From assembly GCF_001748245.1 (NCBI RefSeq), contig NZ_BDFO01000001.1, forward strand, positions 4,297,853 through 4,361,852: 64,000 bases of DNA, given 5' to 3'. The notes beneath the pieces are model-generated. The model searched no databases and had not been told where the DNA came from. It saw nothing but the letters and a program-made list of their open reading frames with translations. Source of the DNA: Oligoflexus tunisiensis. GTDB taxonomy: Bacteria; Bdellovibrionota_B; Oligoflexia; Oligoflexales; Oligoflexaceae. Positions 26,835-34,266 of this stretch are shown one piece after another. Numbering within the stretch: position 1 is the stretch's first letter; each line of letters opens with the position of its first letter. Both the position numbers and the translations under genes were made by a program.

Positions 26835-28226
26835 TTACAGCCCAGGCCTTGTCATGGCTTCAGGATCGACCACGGCATCATATTTTTCTGCCGATAGATA
26901 ACCTTGTTCAATCACAATGTCGCGCAAACTCCGCCGCGTTTCCTGAGCGGTTTTTACCGCCTGCGCCGCGCGATCATAACCGATGATTGGCGACAAAGCG
27001 GTGACCAGCATGAGAGAGCTTTCCAGATAACGCTTCATGACTTCGACGCGGGGTTCGATGCCGCGCAGACAATGTTCGGTGAAACTCATGCAGCCGTCCG
27101 CCAGCAGCGTGATCGATTCCAAAAGCGCGTAGATGATGATGGGCTTGAAGACATTCAGCTGCAGGTTGCCCTGGCTGCCGGCAAAGCCGATCGTCACATC
27201 GTTCCCCAGCACCCGTGCCACCACCATGGTCAAGGCTTCCGCCTGGGTGGGGTTGACCTTGCCCGGCATGATCGAACTGCCAGGCTCGTTCCCAGGCAGT
27301 TGCAATTCCGCCAAACCACAACGCGGTCCACTGCCGAGCCAGCGCACGTCGTTGGCGATCTTCATGCAATCGGTGGCCAGTGTGCGCAAGCAGCCGCTGG
27401 CATGCACCAGCGCATCATGCGAAGCCAGTGCAGAGAATTTATTACGTGCCGTTATCAAGGGAAATCCTGTCAGGGACGCCAGGGTTTCCGCAACTTTTTC
27501 CGCATAGGCGGGATGGGTATTCAAACCGGTGCCGACCGCACTTCCACCCAGAGCGATTTCGTAAAGCGGCTTGCGTGCATCGGCAATCTGCTGGCGACAA
27601 AAACTGATTTCAGCCGCGAATTCGCTGAACTCCTGGCCCAGGGTCATCGGGGTCGCATCCATGAGATGCGTGCGCCCGATTTTATAAACTTTGTCGAACT
27701 GATCGGCTTTCGCGCTCAGCTCGTTCTCCATGCATAAGAGAGCAGGCAGAAGTTTATTCTGCAGCTGATCCAAAGCCGCCAGATGCATGACGGTGGGAAA
27801 CACATCGTTTGATGATTGCGAGAGATTGATGTCATCATTCGGATGAATGGGCTTCTTGCTGCCTTTGCTGGAGCCGAGCAGGACATTGGCCCGGTTGGCG
27901 ATCACTTCATTGGCGTTCATGTTCGATTGAGTGCCACTCCCCGATTGCCAGATCAGCAAAGGAAATTCTGCATCCAGATCGCCTCGGATGACTTCGTCAC
28001 AGACGGCTACGATTGCTTCAGCTTTGAAGGACGGCAGCAAATTCAGATCGGCGTTGGTCAAGGCCGCAGCTTTTTTTACCAGACCGAAGGCTTTGATGAT
28101 TTCACGCGGGAACTTCTCATGGCCAATTTTAAAATGATCAAGGGCCCTCTGGGTTTGGGCTCCGTAATATCGTTCATCAGGCAAAGAGACCTCGCCGAGG
28201 GAATCAGATTCGCTACGCATTTTCAT
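26835..28226 (-). CDS. fumC: class II fumarate hydratase
   Basis: 463 residues from the ATG at 28226 (GAGG eight bases before it; six codons upstream another ATG exists but is poorly placed). The sequence carries the lyase-superfamily signature GSSIMPGKVNPTQ, the substrate-binding SGSGTQSNMNANEVI and HPNDDINLSQSSND segments and the GRTHLMDATPMTLGQEF catalytic loop. These separate FumC from aspartase, since the TxxxxN-type fumarate contacts are kept. It interconverts fumarate and malate in the TCA cycle in the cytosol and needs no Fe-S cluster, so it works under oxidative stress; its position in a stress-protein block fits that. Confidence 0.9.
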   Translation of the reverse strand: MKMRSESDSLGEVSLPDERYYGAQTQRALDHFKIGHEKFPREIIKAFGLVKKAAALTNADLNLLPSFKAEAIVAVCDEVIRGDLDAEFPLLIWQSGSGTQSNMNANEVIANRANVLLGSSKGSKKPIHPNDDINLSQSSNDVFPTVMHLAALDQLQNKLLPALLCMENELSAKADQFDKVYKIGRTHLMDATPMTLGQEFSEFAAEISFCRQQIADARKPLYEIALGGSAVGTGLNTHPAYAEKVAETLASLTGFPLITARNKFSALASHDALVHASGCLRTLATDCMKIANDVRWLGSGPRCGLAELQLPGNEPGSSIMPGKVNPTQAEALTMVVARVLGNDVTIGFAGSQGNLQLNVFKPIIIYALLESITLLADGCMSFTEHCLRGIEPRVEVMKRYLESSLMLVTALSPIIGYDRAAQAVKTAQETRRSLRDIVIEQGYLSAEKYDAVVDPEAMTRPGL

Positions 28227-28449
28227 GAAGACCACCTCTTTCATAGAGAAATCCCTGCCTTAAAAAACCTACTCTCCTGTCTCCAAAGTGCTGCATGGCC
28301 TTTCTGCCATGGATCACGAACGCTCAGGAAGCCTGATGTTCCATGCATGCAGCGTGCCCGGTACAGGTTTTCCCTGGGAAGGAATCTTGGCGAAATCATG
28401 CTAATGTCCGCGGAATGGTTATCCCTAAATCTCAGTTCAGGAGTTCATC

Positions 28450-29376
28450 ATGACGAAGAATTCTGCTCAAAAGAAGAAACCATCCCATACCGCGACGTCT
28501 TCAGCGGCGGTCCATATGGAACAGGACACGGACATCCTGCCCACGGCCGAGCCTTCGATGCAGGACTATCCGGAAACCTCGAAATATAATGTGTCCAAAG
28601 GTGAGCGCATTGCCTCTGGCGTAATCGGCGGCGGCTTGCTCATGTACGGGATTCCCAATTTCTGGACCATCCCGGGGCAGGCGTCCAGCCTTACGGGAGC
28701 TTACCTCGTGGCCCGCGGCCTCACCGGCCATTGCTTGATTTACTCGGCCTTTGGGATCGACTCCACCCCGAACGGCCGCATGCATCATCGCGGCCTGACG
28801 GATCCCCATCCCATCCAGCTGCGGCAGACGATCAGCATCGCCAAACCCGTGCACGAGGTCTATGATTTCTGTCGGAATCAGGAACACATGGCACGCAGCT
28901 TTCCAACCGTCAAGCAGGTGAAAAAAATTGATGATCATCGCAGCATCTGGATGTTCACCGATACGGCCGAACTCGTTTCCTTTCCGGTCACGGTCGAGAT
29001 CACCCAGGAATCCGAAGGAGAACAGATCACCTGGACCGCTTTCCCCGAATCCCAATTCCGCGTGAACGGCACTCTGCTGTTCCGGGAAAGACCGCATGAG
29101 CAGGAAACGGAACTGACCGTCACCGTGCATATGATTCCGCCAGGCGGCATCTTGGGACCGACCCTCATGAAGTGGCTGACTCCCTTCTCCCAGGATGCCT
29201 TGAATGAGGTCCTCCATCGGCTGAAACAGGTCCTGGAAACGGGTACGATCACAACCAGCCAAAGCCGAATCGCCTCGCTTGGTATCAAGGATCCCATTGG
29301 TGGCTGGCAGAACCGTTTCCGCACGCACGTGCACGTTCGCACCATGCAATCCCTGGCCAATCGGAGGATTTCATGA
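28450..29376 (+). CDS. DUF2892 membrane + SRPBCC (coenzyme Q-binding/START-like) fusion
   Basis: 308 residues. After a polar N-terminus, residues 45-105 contain a pair of membrane segments typical of DUF2892 (NVSKGERIASGVIGGGLLMY ... GAYLVARGLTGHCLIYSAFG). Residues 120-275 are an SRPBCC domain (PVHEVYDFCRNQEHMARSFP, WTAFPESQFRVNGTLLFRER), the fold of polyketide cyclases and START proteins that binds hydrophobic ligands. This fusion is commonly found beside a zinc-dependent alcohol dehydrogenase; here the next gene starts within its stop (ATGA overlap). No precise reaction can be assigned. Confidence 0.78.
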   Translation: MTKNSAQKKKPSHTATSSAAVHMEQDTDILPTAEPSMQDYPETSKYNVSKGERIASGVIGGGLLMYGIPNFWTIPGQASSLTGAYLVARGLTGHCLIYSAFGIDSTPNGRMHHRGLTDPHPIQLRQTISIAKPVHEVYDFCRNQEHMARSFPTVKQVKKIDDHRSIWMFTDTAELVSFPVTVEITQESEGEQITWTAFPESQFRVNGTLLFRERPHEQETELTVTVHMIPPGGILGPTLMKWLTPFSQDALNEVLHRLKQVLETGTITTSQSRIASLGIKDPIGGWQNRFRTHVHVRTMQSLANRRIS

Positions 29377-30557
29377 AAGCAGTCGTATGGCATGGAAAGG
29401 AGGACGTGCGTGTCGAGCAGGTTCCGGACCCGACCCTGCTCCACCAAAGCGATATCATTGTTAAAGTAAGTTTGACCGCCATCTGCGGTTCCGACCTGCA
29501 CCTCTATGATGACTGCATTCCCACGATGCGCGTGGGGGACATCCTCGGCCATGAGTTTATGGGCGAGGTGGTGGAAATCGGTTCTGAAGTGCGCAATCTG
29601 CAGATCGGGGATCGGGTCGTCGTGCCCTTCCCGATCGCCTGTGGCCACTGCTATTTTTGCCAGAACTCCATGCATGCTCTGTGCGATAACTCCAATCCCA
29701 ATGCAGCCATGGCCGAGAAGTTGTACGGTTATGCTCCCGCTGGAATTTTCGGTTACTCTCACATGATGGGCGGTTATCCGGGAGGTCAGGCGGAATTTGT
29801 GCGCGTACCCTATGGTGATGTCGGGCCCTTTAAGGTTCCGGGCCACATGAGTGATGAACAGGCCCTGTTTCTCAGCGATGTTCTGCCGACCGGTTACATG
29901 GCGGCGGAAAACTGCGCGATCAAACCAGGGGATACGGTTGCCGTCTGGGGCGCCGGTCCGGTTGGGCAGTTCGCCCTGCGCAGCGCTCTGCTGCTCGGTG
30001 CCGAGCGGGTGATCATCATCGATCGCATTCCCGACCGGCTCGACATGGCCTTGACCCGGACTCCACAGGGCCGCGTGATTCCGCTGAACTTCGAGGAGTT
30101 CGACATTCAAATCGCTCTGCGCGATCTCACCGGCGGACGCGGGCCGGATGCCTGCATTGATGCGGTGGGATTGGAAGCCCATGGCAAAGGCCTATGGGCT
30201 CAATATGATGGATTACGCACCGTCTTGAAACTGCAGCAGGATCGACCGGTTGTGTTGCGGGAAATGATTCAAGCCTGCCGCAAAGGGGGAACGATTTCCA
30301 TTCCCGGTGTCTACGGTGGATATATGGATCACGCCCCCATTGGCGCCATATTCAACAAGGGTCTTCAGATCCGAGCGGGGCAGACTCATGTGCACCGCTA
30401 TATGAAGACTCTTTTGGAACATATTCATCGGGAGGAAATCGACCCGACCATGATCATTTCACACCGTGTTACGCTGGACGAAGCCCCGTCCGCCTATAAG
30501 ATGTTTGCGACCAAGGACGATCATTGTACTAAAGTGGTCATGCGGCCTCTGTCTTAA
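29373..30557 (+). CDS. zinc-dependent alcohol dehydrogenase, formaldehyde-dehydrogenase-like
   Basis: 394 residues of the MDR superfamily. Catalytic zinc ligands: Cys in AICGSDLHLY, and His/Glu in GHEFMGEVVEIG. Structural zinc: the four Cys of CGHCYFCQNSMHALC, followed by the family's GYSHMMGGYPGGQAEF. Rossmann motif is WGAGPVGQFA. Length and the two large insertions match the glutathione-independent formaldehyde dehydrogenase-like branch, which oxidises aldehydes with tightly bound NAD. It forms an operon with the SRPBCC protein, and a hairpin terminator follows. Physiological substrate unknown. Confidence 0.85.
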   Translation: MKAVVWHGKEDVRVEQVPDPTLLHQSDIIVKVSLTAICGSDLHLYDDCIPTMRVGDILGHEFMGEVVEIGSEVRNLQIGDRVVVPFPIACGHCYFCQNSMHALCDNSNPNAAMAEKLYGYAPAGIFGYSHMMGGYPGGQAEFVRVPYGDVGPFKVPGHMSDEQALFLSDVLPTGYMAAENCAIKPGDTVAVWGAGPVGQFALRSALLLGAERVIIIDRIPDRLDMALTRTPQGRVIPLNFEEFDIQIALRDLTGGRGPDACIDAVGLEAHGKGLWAQYDGLRTVLKLQQDRPVVLREMIQACRKGGTISIPGVYGGYMDHAPIGAIFNKGLQIRAGQTHVHRYMKTLLEHIHREEIDPTMIISHRVTLDEAPSAYKMFATKDDHCTKVVMRPLS

Positions 30558-30565
30558 GCTCAAGC

Positions 30566-30588
30566 GGAACGCCCTCTAAGGGCGTTCC
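30566..30588 (+). terminator. Rho-independent-like hairpin
   Basis: A 10-bp perfect stem GGAACGCCCT/AGGGCGTTCC with a 3-base loop, eight bases after the dehydrogenase stop; no T run. The small minus-strand ORF ends inside its loop. Confidence 0.6.
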
Positions 30589-30788
30589 AGGAACCAGCGC
30601 AGATATTCGACATCCTTTTCCAGGCTGCACTGTCGATAGCGTCCCGTCCGATGTGGACTACATAAAAACTCGATCATCTCAGAAATAGCTGTTTCTCCCG
30701 CTTCGCCCTTGGATTTCATGGCGGTTTGTGTTTTCTTTTCCCTAGCGGGACAAAGATTGAGCCCGTCGGTTGATTGAATATTTCTCAT
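30576..30788 (-). CDS. hypothetical small protein
   Basis: 70 residues from the ATG at 30788; AGGAGG lies 13 bases upstream with GGAAAG closer to the start. An internal ATG (at MKSKGEAGE) is an alternative without SD. The C-terminal part reads as a compact helical domain (AISEMIEFLCSPHRTGRYRQ, VEYLRWFLERP) with two Cys. It is divergent from the next ORF with a 50-bp gap and its stop lies inside the dehydrogenase terminator. Unknown function. Confidence 0.42.
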   Translation of the reverse strand: MRNIQSTDGLNLCPAREKKTQTAMKSKGEAGETAISEMIEFLCSPHRTGRYRQCSLEKDVEYLRWFLERP

Positions 30789-30838
30789 GGCTTTCCGTAT
30801 ACCTCCTCAGTCCCATTTACGATGGAAGGAAGCCGCCT

Positions 30839-31186
30839 ATGCTTGAATATTCTGAAATGCCGCCTGTATCAAGGATATATCATGAAGCATTTCTGATTTC
30901 TGCTGCGACGTGGGCTGGTGAGAATCCGTCCTCAACCGAGGGAAAGCCCGCGGACCGGCCCCTTCAGGAGAAGGACAGTCAGCAGCAAAGGAAGCAGGAC
31001 CTTCCGTCCTCGGAACCCAAGGCGTCCCCGCCCGGGCATGAACGCCCCAAGCGGGTCCCCACCCGGTTCAACAACCCAGACCCGATCCTGCCGGGTCTGC
31101 AGATTAAACTTACGCATGATTTTCAGGCGAAGGTTATCATCTACGGCAGCGCGGGGAATCAGTGGATAGGTCCGACGACGGCATGA
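30839..31186 (+). CDS. hypothetical low-complexity protein
   Basis: 115 residues from the ATG at 30839 (GGAAG eight bases upstream). A short hydrophobic N-terminus (YHEAFLISAATWAG) is followed by a Pro/Gln/Ser-rich disordered stretch with many charged residues and a C-terminal beta-like element (LPGLQIKLTHDFQAKVIIYG). It overlaps the end of the minus-strand mini-protein by 28 bases. Coding status moderate; no family recognised. Confidence 0.4.
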   Translation: MLEYSEMPPVSRIYHEAFLISAATWAGENPSSTEGKPADRPLQEKDSQQQRKQDLPSSEPKASPPGHERPKRVPTRFNNPDPILPGLQIKLTHDFQAKVIIYGSAGNQWIGPTTA

Positions 31187-31392
31187 CCTCCACCCCAGGC
31201 AGGTGGATCACTGGCCGGGAAGGAATCTTCCGAGGCGACATCCACCTTCTCCGATTCCATTCTACGTGAATGAATTTCTTCCCGCTTGGCATGAATTGTT
31301 CGCGCCAGGGCACTGCACATCTTCTGTCCTACGTACAGGACACAGCCGTACTGGACGAGCGACCACAGCTTGCCACCTAAAGTTTTTTGCAT
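31159..31392 (-). CDS. small protein with EDSFPASDPPAW motif
   Basis: 77 residues from the ATG at 31392 with AAGGAG eight bases upstream. A short membrane-like segment (WSLVQYGCVLYVGQKMCSAL) is followed by a charged linker and the conserved SEDSFPASDPPAWGG tail that I recognise from many short proteobacterial hypothetical proteins. It lies 19 bases after another small membrane protein on the same strand (31412-31612), so they are likely co-transcribed. Function unknown; genes of this type often respond to stress. Confidence 0.72.
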   Translation of the reverse strand: MQKTLGGKLWSLVQYGCVLYVGQKMCSALARTIHAKREEIHSRRMESEKVDVASEDSFPASDPPAWGGGHAVVGPIH

Positions 31393-31411
31393 GGGATTGG
31401 CTCCTTTTCCA

Positions 31412-31612
31412 TCAAAATTGCCAGTCATCAGGGATTTCCGCGGACAGGGATACGGTTCGCACGATCTGCCATATATCGGCGATTTGTCCCCACAGGAATG
31501 CTAAAGAGAGAGCCTGAACCAGTCCAGCAAGGACGAGTCGAACGCGAGATTCGCCCCAGGGCCGCACGCCTATATCATGATCATCCCATTCAAAGTCGTT
31601 GTCCAGGTTCAT
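31412..31612 (-). CDS. small single-pass membrane protein
   Basis: 66 residues from the ATG at 31612 with a good SD (GGAGGAG). The N-terminus is acidic (DNDFEWDDHDIG), then one hydrophobic helix (LVLAGLVQALSLAFLWGQIA) and a short tail. It heads a two-gene operon with the SEDSFPASDPPAW protein. No known family; it resembles other tiny stress-regulated membrane proteins in this block. Confidence 0.65.
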   Translation of the reverse strand: MNLDNDFEWDDHDIGVRPWGESRVRLVLAGLVQALSLAFLWGQIADIWQIVRTVSLSAEIPDDWQF

Positions 31613-31662
31613 GGTTCTGCTCCTCCCAAGATTAGGATCACCACCTGATCCTGCCTGCAACC

Positions 31663-31678
31663 TTCATGAAATGTACCA
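31663..31678 (-). promoter_or_regulatory. weak sigma-54-like promoter
   Basis: Minus-strand TGGTACATTTCATGAA keeps GG and an N10 spacer but has GA in place of the -12 GC. Position (about 50 bases before the small-protein start) and similarity to the neighbouring sites are the only support. Confidence 0.3.
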
Positions 31679-31710
31679 ATTTACGGGCATTTGCCCATGG
31701 CACTGTGCAT

Positions 31711-31746
31711 AAAAAAAGGTTGGGACGCACGTGCCTCCCAACCTTT
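31711..31746 (-). terminator. Rho-independent terminator
   Basis: On the minus strand an 11-bp stem (AAAGGTTGGGA/TCCCAACCTTT) is followed by seven T in total. It ends the YqjD-like gene at 31838 and may act on the opposite strand as well. Confidence 0.85.
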
Positions 31747-31837
31747 GCCATTCAATCAACCCTCTATTCATTCATGCACGATACCATCACAACTCTCGTC
31801 TGGTGCTCAGGATTCTCGCGATGCTTACGGTCTCATC

Positions 31838-32140
31838 TTAAGTAAAATCACGCGAAGACGAGGATCTCGATTTCATAAACAGCCCCAGTCCCAGACCTGC
31901 AAGGCCTGCACCCAGGAGATACATATAGGGTTTTTCATGCATGTGGCTGTCGACGTTCTGCCAGCGGCGGCGCATTTCTGTGGAGAGTGCTTCCATGCGC
32001 TCGGTGAGGACTTCGATCTGCTGATCAAGACCTTCAATGGTCTGGCCGACCACGGCATCTGCTTTCTCTTTCACGCGATTGACCAGCTGGTCTTTGGTGT
32101 CGTTCACATTGTTTGTCACTTGCGCAAGTCTATCACTCAT
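31838..32140 (-). CDS. DUF883/ElaB-like membrane-anchored helical protein
   Basis: 100 residues starting at the second of two adjacent ATG codons, seven bases after AAAGGA. Residues 1-65 are a charged coiled helix (DTKDQLVNRVKEKADAVVGQ, EVLTERMEALSTEM), then EKPYMYLLGAGLAGLGLGLF forms the C-terminal glycine-rich membrane helix and a Ser-rich tail. This is the ElaB/YqjD architecture, a paralogue in style of the genes at 25.4-26.5 kb. A sigma-54-like promoter lies upstream at 32208-32223, divergent from that of the OmpA-like gene. Confidence 0.75.
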   Translation of the reverse strand: MSDRLAQVTNNVNDTKDQLVNRVKEKADAVVGQTIEGLDQQIEVLTERMEALSTEMRRRWQNVDSHMHEKPYMYLLGAGLAGLGLGLFMKSRSSSSRDFT

Positions 32141-32207
32141 CATGTGTTCCTTTCCTCGTGATCGGAATAATGGACTGGAGTCGTATCCTCCCAACTACCT
32201 CACCTCT

Positions 32208-32223
32208 ATCAAGGATCGTGCCA
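32208..32223 (-). promoter_or_regulatory. sigma-54-like promoter
   Basis: Minus-strand TGGCACGATCCTTGAT fits TGGCACRNNNNTTGCW except that the -12 dinucleotide is GA rather than GC, so strength is uncertain. It would drive the ElaB-like gene starting at 32140. Confidence 0.5.
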
Positions 32224-32349
32224 GACGTAAGATCAAGGATTGCCGGGCTTCACCGTTTGCGACATGAATGGGATCTCCTGTCCTGAAATACCTTCGGTGG
32301 ATCTTCCTTGGATCAGGGGCGGTCCGACTGACTTGCATAGGAAATTCCG

Positions 32350-32365
32350 TGGCACAGCGTATGCA
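32350..32365 (+). promoter_or_regulatory. sigma-54 promoter of OmpA-like gene
   Basis: TGGCACAGCGTATGCA, with GG-N10-GC spacing, sits 46 bases before the ATG at 32411, which puts the start point about 35 bases upstream of it. Together with the minus-strand site at 32208 this forms a divergent pair. Confidence 0.72.
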
Positions 32366-32410
32366 CTTACCAGAACGCGATATTTGTGTGATGCGATTAA
32401 GGAGGACTTC

Positions 32411-33304
32411 ATGCGCTACTTTTCGATTCAAAAAGGACTTTTCTTTTTCGGCCTACAATGCTCCCTCATTGGTTGTGTGGGCATCCCCGACGAAGCACCT
32501 CAGGAGTTCCATGCGGCCGAAGCCACTCTGGAACGAGCTGACGAGCGCGATGTGGAAGATTACCTGCCCACGACACTCGACAAAGCCGAAACTCAATTGG
32601 AAGCCGCTACGGATCTTTGGAAGAAGAGCAGGGATCGGGACGTGAAAAAAGAGGAACGCAGCCAGCTCGAAAGACAAGCCGTCGAGCAGGCCGCTGAAGC
32701 CAATGCCATGGCCGAACAGGCCATCCAGCTTGGCGATCAGGTCAAAGCCTGGGATAACAACATTGAAAGTTACGCCCAGATGATCCAGGAACGGCAGGAT
32801 GCAATGGCTCAACTGAAACAACTTCAGGATCAAAACAGAGACATGCAGATCGCCAGCGCCACGACTCAGGCCCAGGGCCAGCAGGAGCAACAGCCCACCG
32901 GTCCTGACGTTTCACTGCGCGGCCCCGTTGCCTACTTCAGCTCGGGATCAACGGATGTTGACCCTCGCTACGAAGACAACATCAACAACCTGGCACGAGC
33001 GCTGACCCAGGATCAGGAGTCCAAAGTTGTGCTGTCCGGTTATGCGGATCCTCGTGGCGACAAGGAATTGAATGACCGTCTGGCTCGCGAACGCGCGGAA
33101 GCCGTGGCTGCCATCCTGCGCGACAAAGGTGTGAGTCCCGAGCAAATCGAGGTTCGCGCCTGGCCAGGAACGAGCGGCAAAGGTCGCGTGAACCGCAGTC
33201 CGGCTCAGCTGCAGCTTGATCGTCGTGTGGAAGCTTACATCACTTCCAACACCAATCCTCAGCAAGGCCAGGACCAGGAAAATCAGGATCAGCCCCAACG
33301 CTGA
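32411..33304 (+). CDS. OmpA-like lipoprotein with DUF4398-type coil
   Basis: 297 residues from the ATG at 32411 (GGAGG five bases upstream); the longer frame upstream overlaps the promoter. Lipobox CSLIGC. Residues 25-150 are a helical, Gln/Glu/Ala-rich region (LDKAETQLEAATDLWKKS) as in DUF4398 proteins. The C-terminal 110 residues are an OmpA/MotB peptidoglycan-binding domain: PVAYFSSGSTDVDPRYEDNI, LSGYADPRGDKELNDRLARE (the conserved NxxLSxxRA-like run) and VRAWPGTSGKGRVNRSPAQL. It probably tethers the outer membrane to the cell wall. A terminator follows. Confidence 0.88.
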   Translation: MRYFSIQKGLFFFGLQCSLIGCVGIPDEAPQEFHAAEATLERADERDVEDYLPTTLDKAETQLEAATDLWKKSRDRDVKKEERSQLERQAVEQAAEANAMAEQAIQLGDQVKAWDNNIESYAQMIQERQDAMAQLKQLQDQNRDMQIASATTQAQGQQEQQPTGPDVSLRGPVAYFSSGSTDVDPRYEDNINNLARALTQDQESKVVLSGYADPRGDKELNDRLARERAEAVAAILRDKGVSPEQIEVRAWPGTSGKGRVNRSPAQLQLDRRVEAYITSNTNPQQGQDQENQDQPQR

Positions 33305-33324
33305 ACGGATCTTCCCGCGTGAAG

Positions 33325-33348
33325 GGAGCCCTGTCTGGGGCTCCTTTT
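33325..33348 (+). terminator. Rho-independent terminator
   Basis: GGAGCCC/GGGCTCC stem with a 6-base loop followed by TTTT, 20 bases after the OmpA-like stop and just before the convergent REC-Hpt stop. Confidence 0.78.
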
Positions 33349-33357
33349 AGTTTTGTT

Positions 33358-34161
33358 TCAAACGCTGCGATTCTCGACTTCTTCCAGTCCCACTTTCATC
33401 CGCAAACCCATGCGATGCATCTCCTGCGCCTGCTGGCGAATCGTGTCGACGGCATACGCATCACGTCGCGCTTCCTTGGCTGAAATTTCGAGTCGGGAGG
33501 CGACTTCGGAAACCTGAGGGTAGCCATAGGTGGCGGCGGCACCCTTCATCTGATGCATGATTCCAGCGAGCTGCTCCCAGTCCATGGCATCGATGAGGTT
33601 TTGCATGGACTCGAGGCGCTGCTGAAAAGTGTTCACGAAGTCGAGGATGATGGGCCGATACATGGGCTTGTCATGATATTTGGACTGAAGGAAGGACGGA
33701 CTGTGGGCGCCCTCATCCATCGCCGTCCCGCCTGACAAAGTGGGCCCCGACGAGGCAGGCACGGCATCCGCCCTGGTGTGTTTGAGTATGGTTTGGACTA
33801 GGTTCTCGATCTGGAAAGGCTTCGTCAAAAAATCGGTAATCCCGGCCCTGGTCCCCCGCGACTGTTCCGTTTCCACGGCATGCGCTGTCACGGCCACGAT
33901 AGGGCGTGTGAAACCCGCCTGTCTCAACCGTTCGGTGACCTCATAGCCGTCCATGCCAGGAATCTGAATGTCCATCAGCACGAGGTCCAGAGCCTCATCG
34001 TGCAGCGCACGTTCCAACGCGGAGGGTCCGTCCTCCACCAGGGTGAAGTCGGCGCCCGCCATCTTCAAAAAATAACGAAAGATGCGTTGGTTATCGGCAC
34101 CATCCTCGACGACCAGGATGGAGAGTCCAGCTAATTTTCCTTGAATGGGATTGGGTTTCAC
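33358..34161 (-). CDS. receiver-Hpt phosphorelay protein
   Basis: 267 residues with a GTG start (34161). N-terminal receiver: ILVVEDGADN acidic pocket, phospho-acceptor Asp in LVLMDIQIPG, Thr in AVTAHA and Lys in FLTKPF. A short linker leads to a C-terminal Hpt domain with the acceptor His in IMHQMKGAAATYGYP. No output domain, so it passes phosphate between a histidine kinase and another response regulator, possibly the NtrC-like protein encoded 105 bases upstream on the same strand. The orphan hybrid kinase at 8.6 kb is one conceivable donor. Confidence 0.85.
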   Translation of the reverse strand: MKPNPIQGKLAGLSILVVEDGADNQRIFRYFLKMAGADFTLVEDGPSALERALHDEALDLVLMDIQIPGMDGYEVTERLRQAGFTRPIVAVTAHAVETEQSRGTRAGITDFLTKPFQIENLVQTILKHTRADAVPASSGPTLSGGTAMDEGAHSPSFLQSKYHDKPMYRPIILDFVNTFQQRLESMQNLIDAMDWEQLAGIMHQMKGAAATYGYPQVSEVASRLEISAKEARRDAYAVDTIRQQAQEMHRMGLRMKVGLEEVENRSV

Positions 34162-34266
34162 AGGAGTTTCCCCTTTTTCCGGGCTGCCCAGGGGTGATCA
34201 CAAACGTCGACCCAGATCGGGCGGCATTCCCGCATCTGGGTCAACAGAACAGAGACAATTCATGGA

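Noticed and set aside
28389..28403. GG-GC pair (TTGGCGAAATCATGCT) upstream of the SRPBCC gene as a sigma-54 promoter
   Set aside because: The spacer is N9 instead of the strict N10, and no other support exists.
28935..30182. Minus-strand frame of 415 codons across the SRPBCC/dehydrogenase genes
   Set aside because: Crosses two real genes in antisense and has no recognisable feature.
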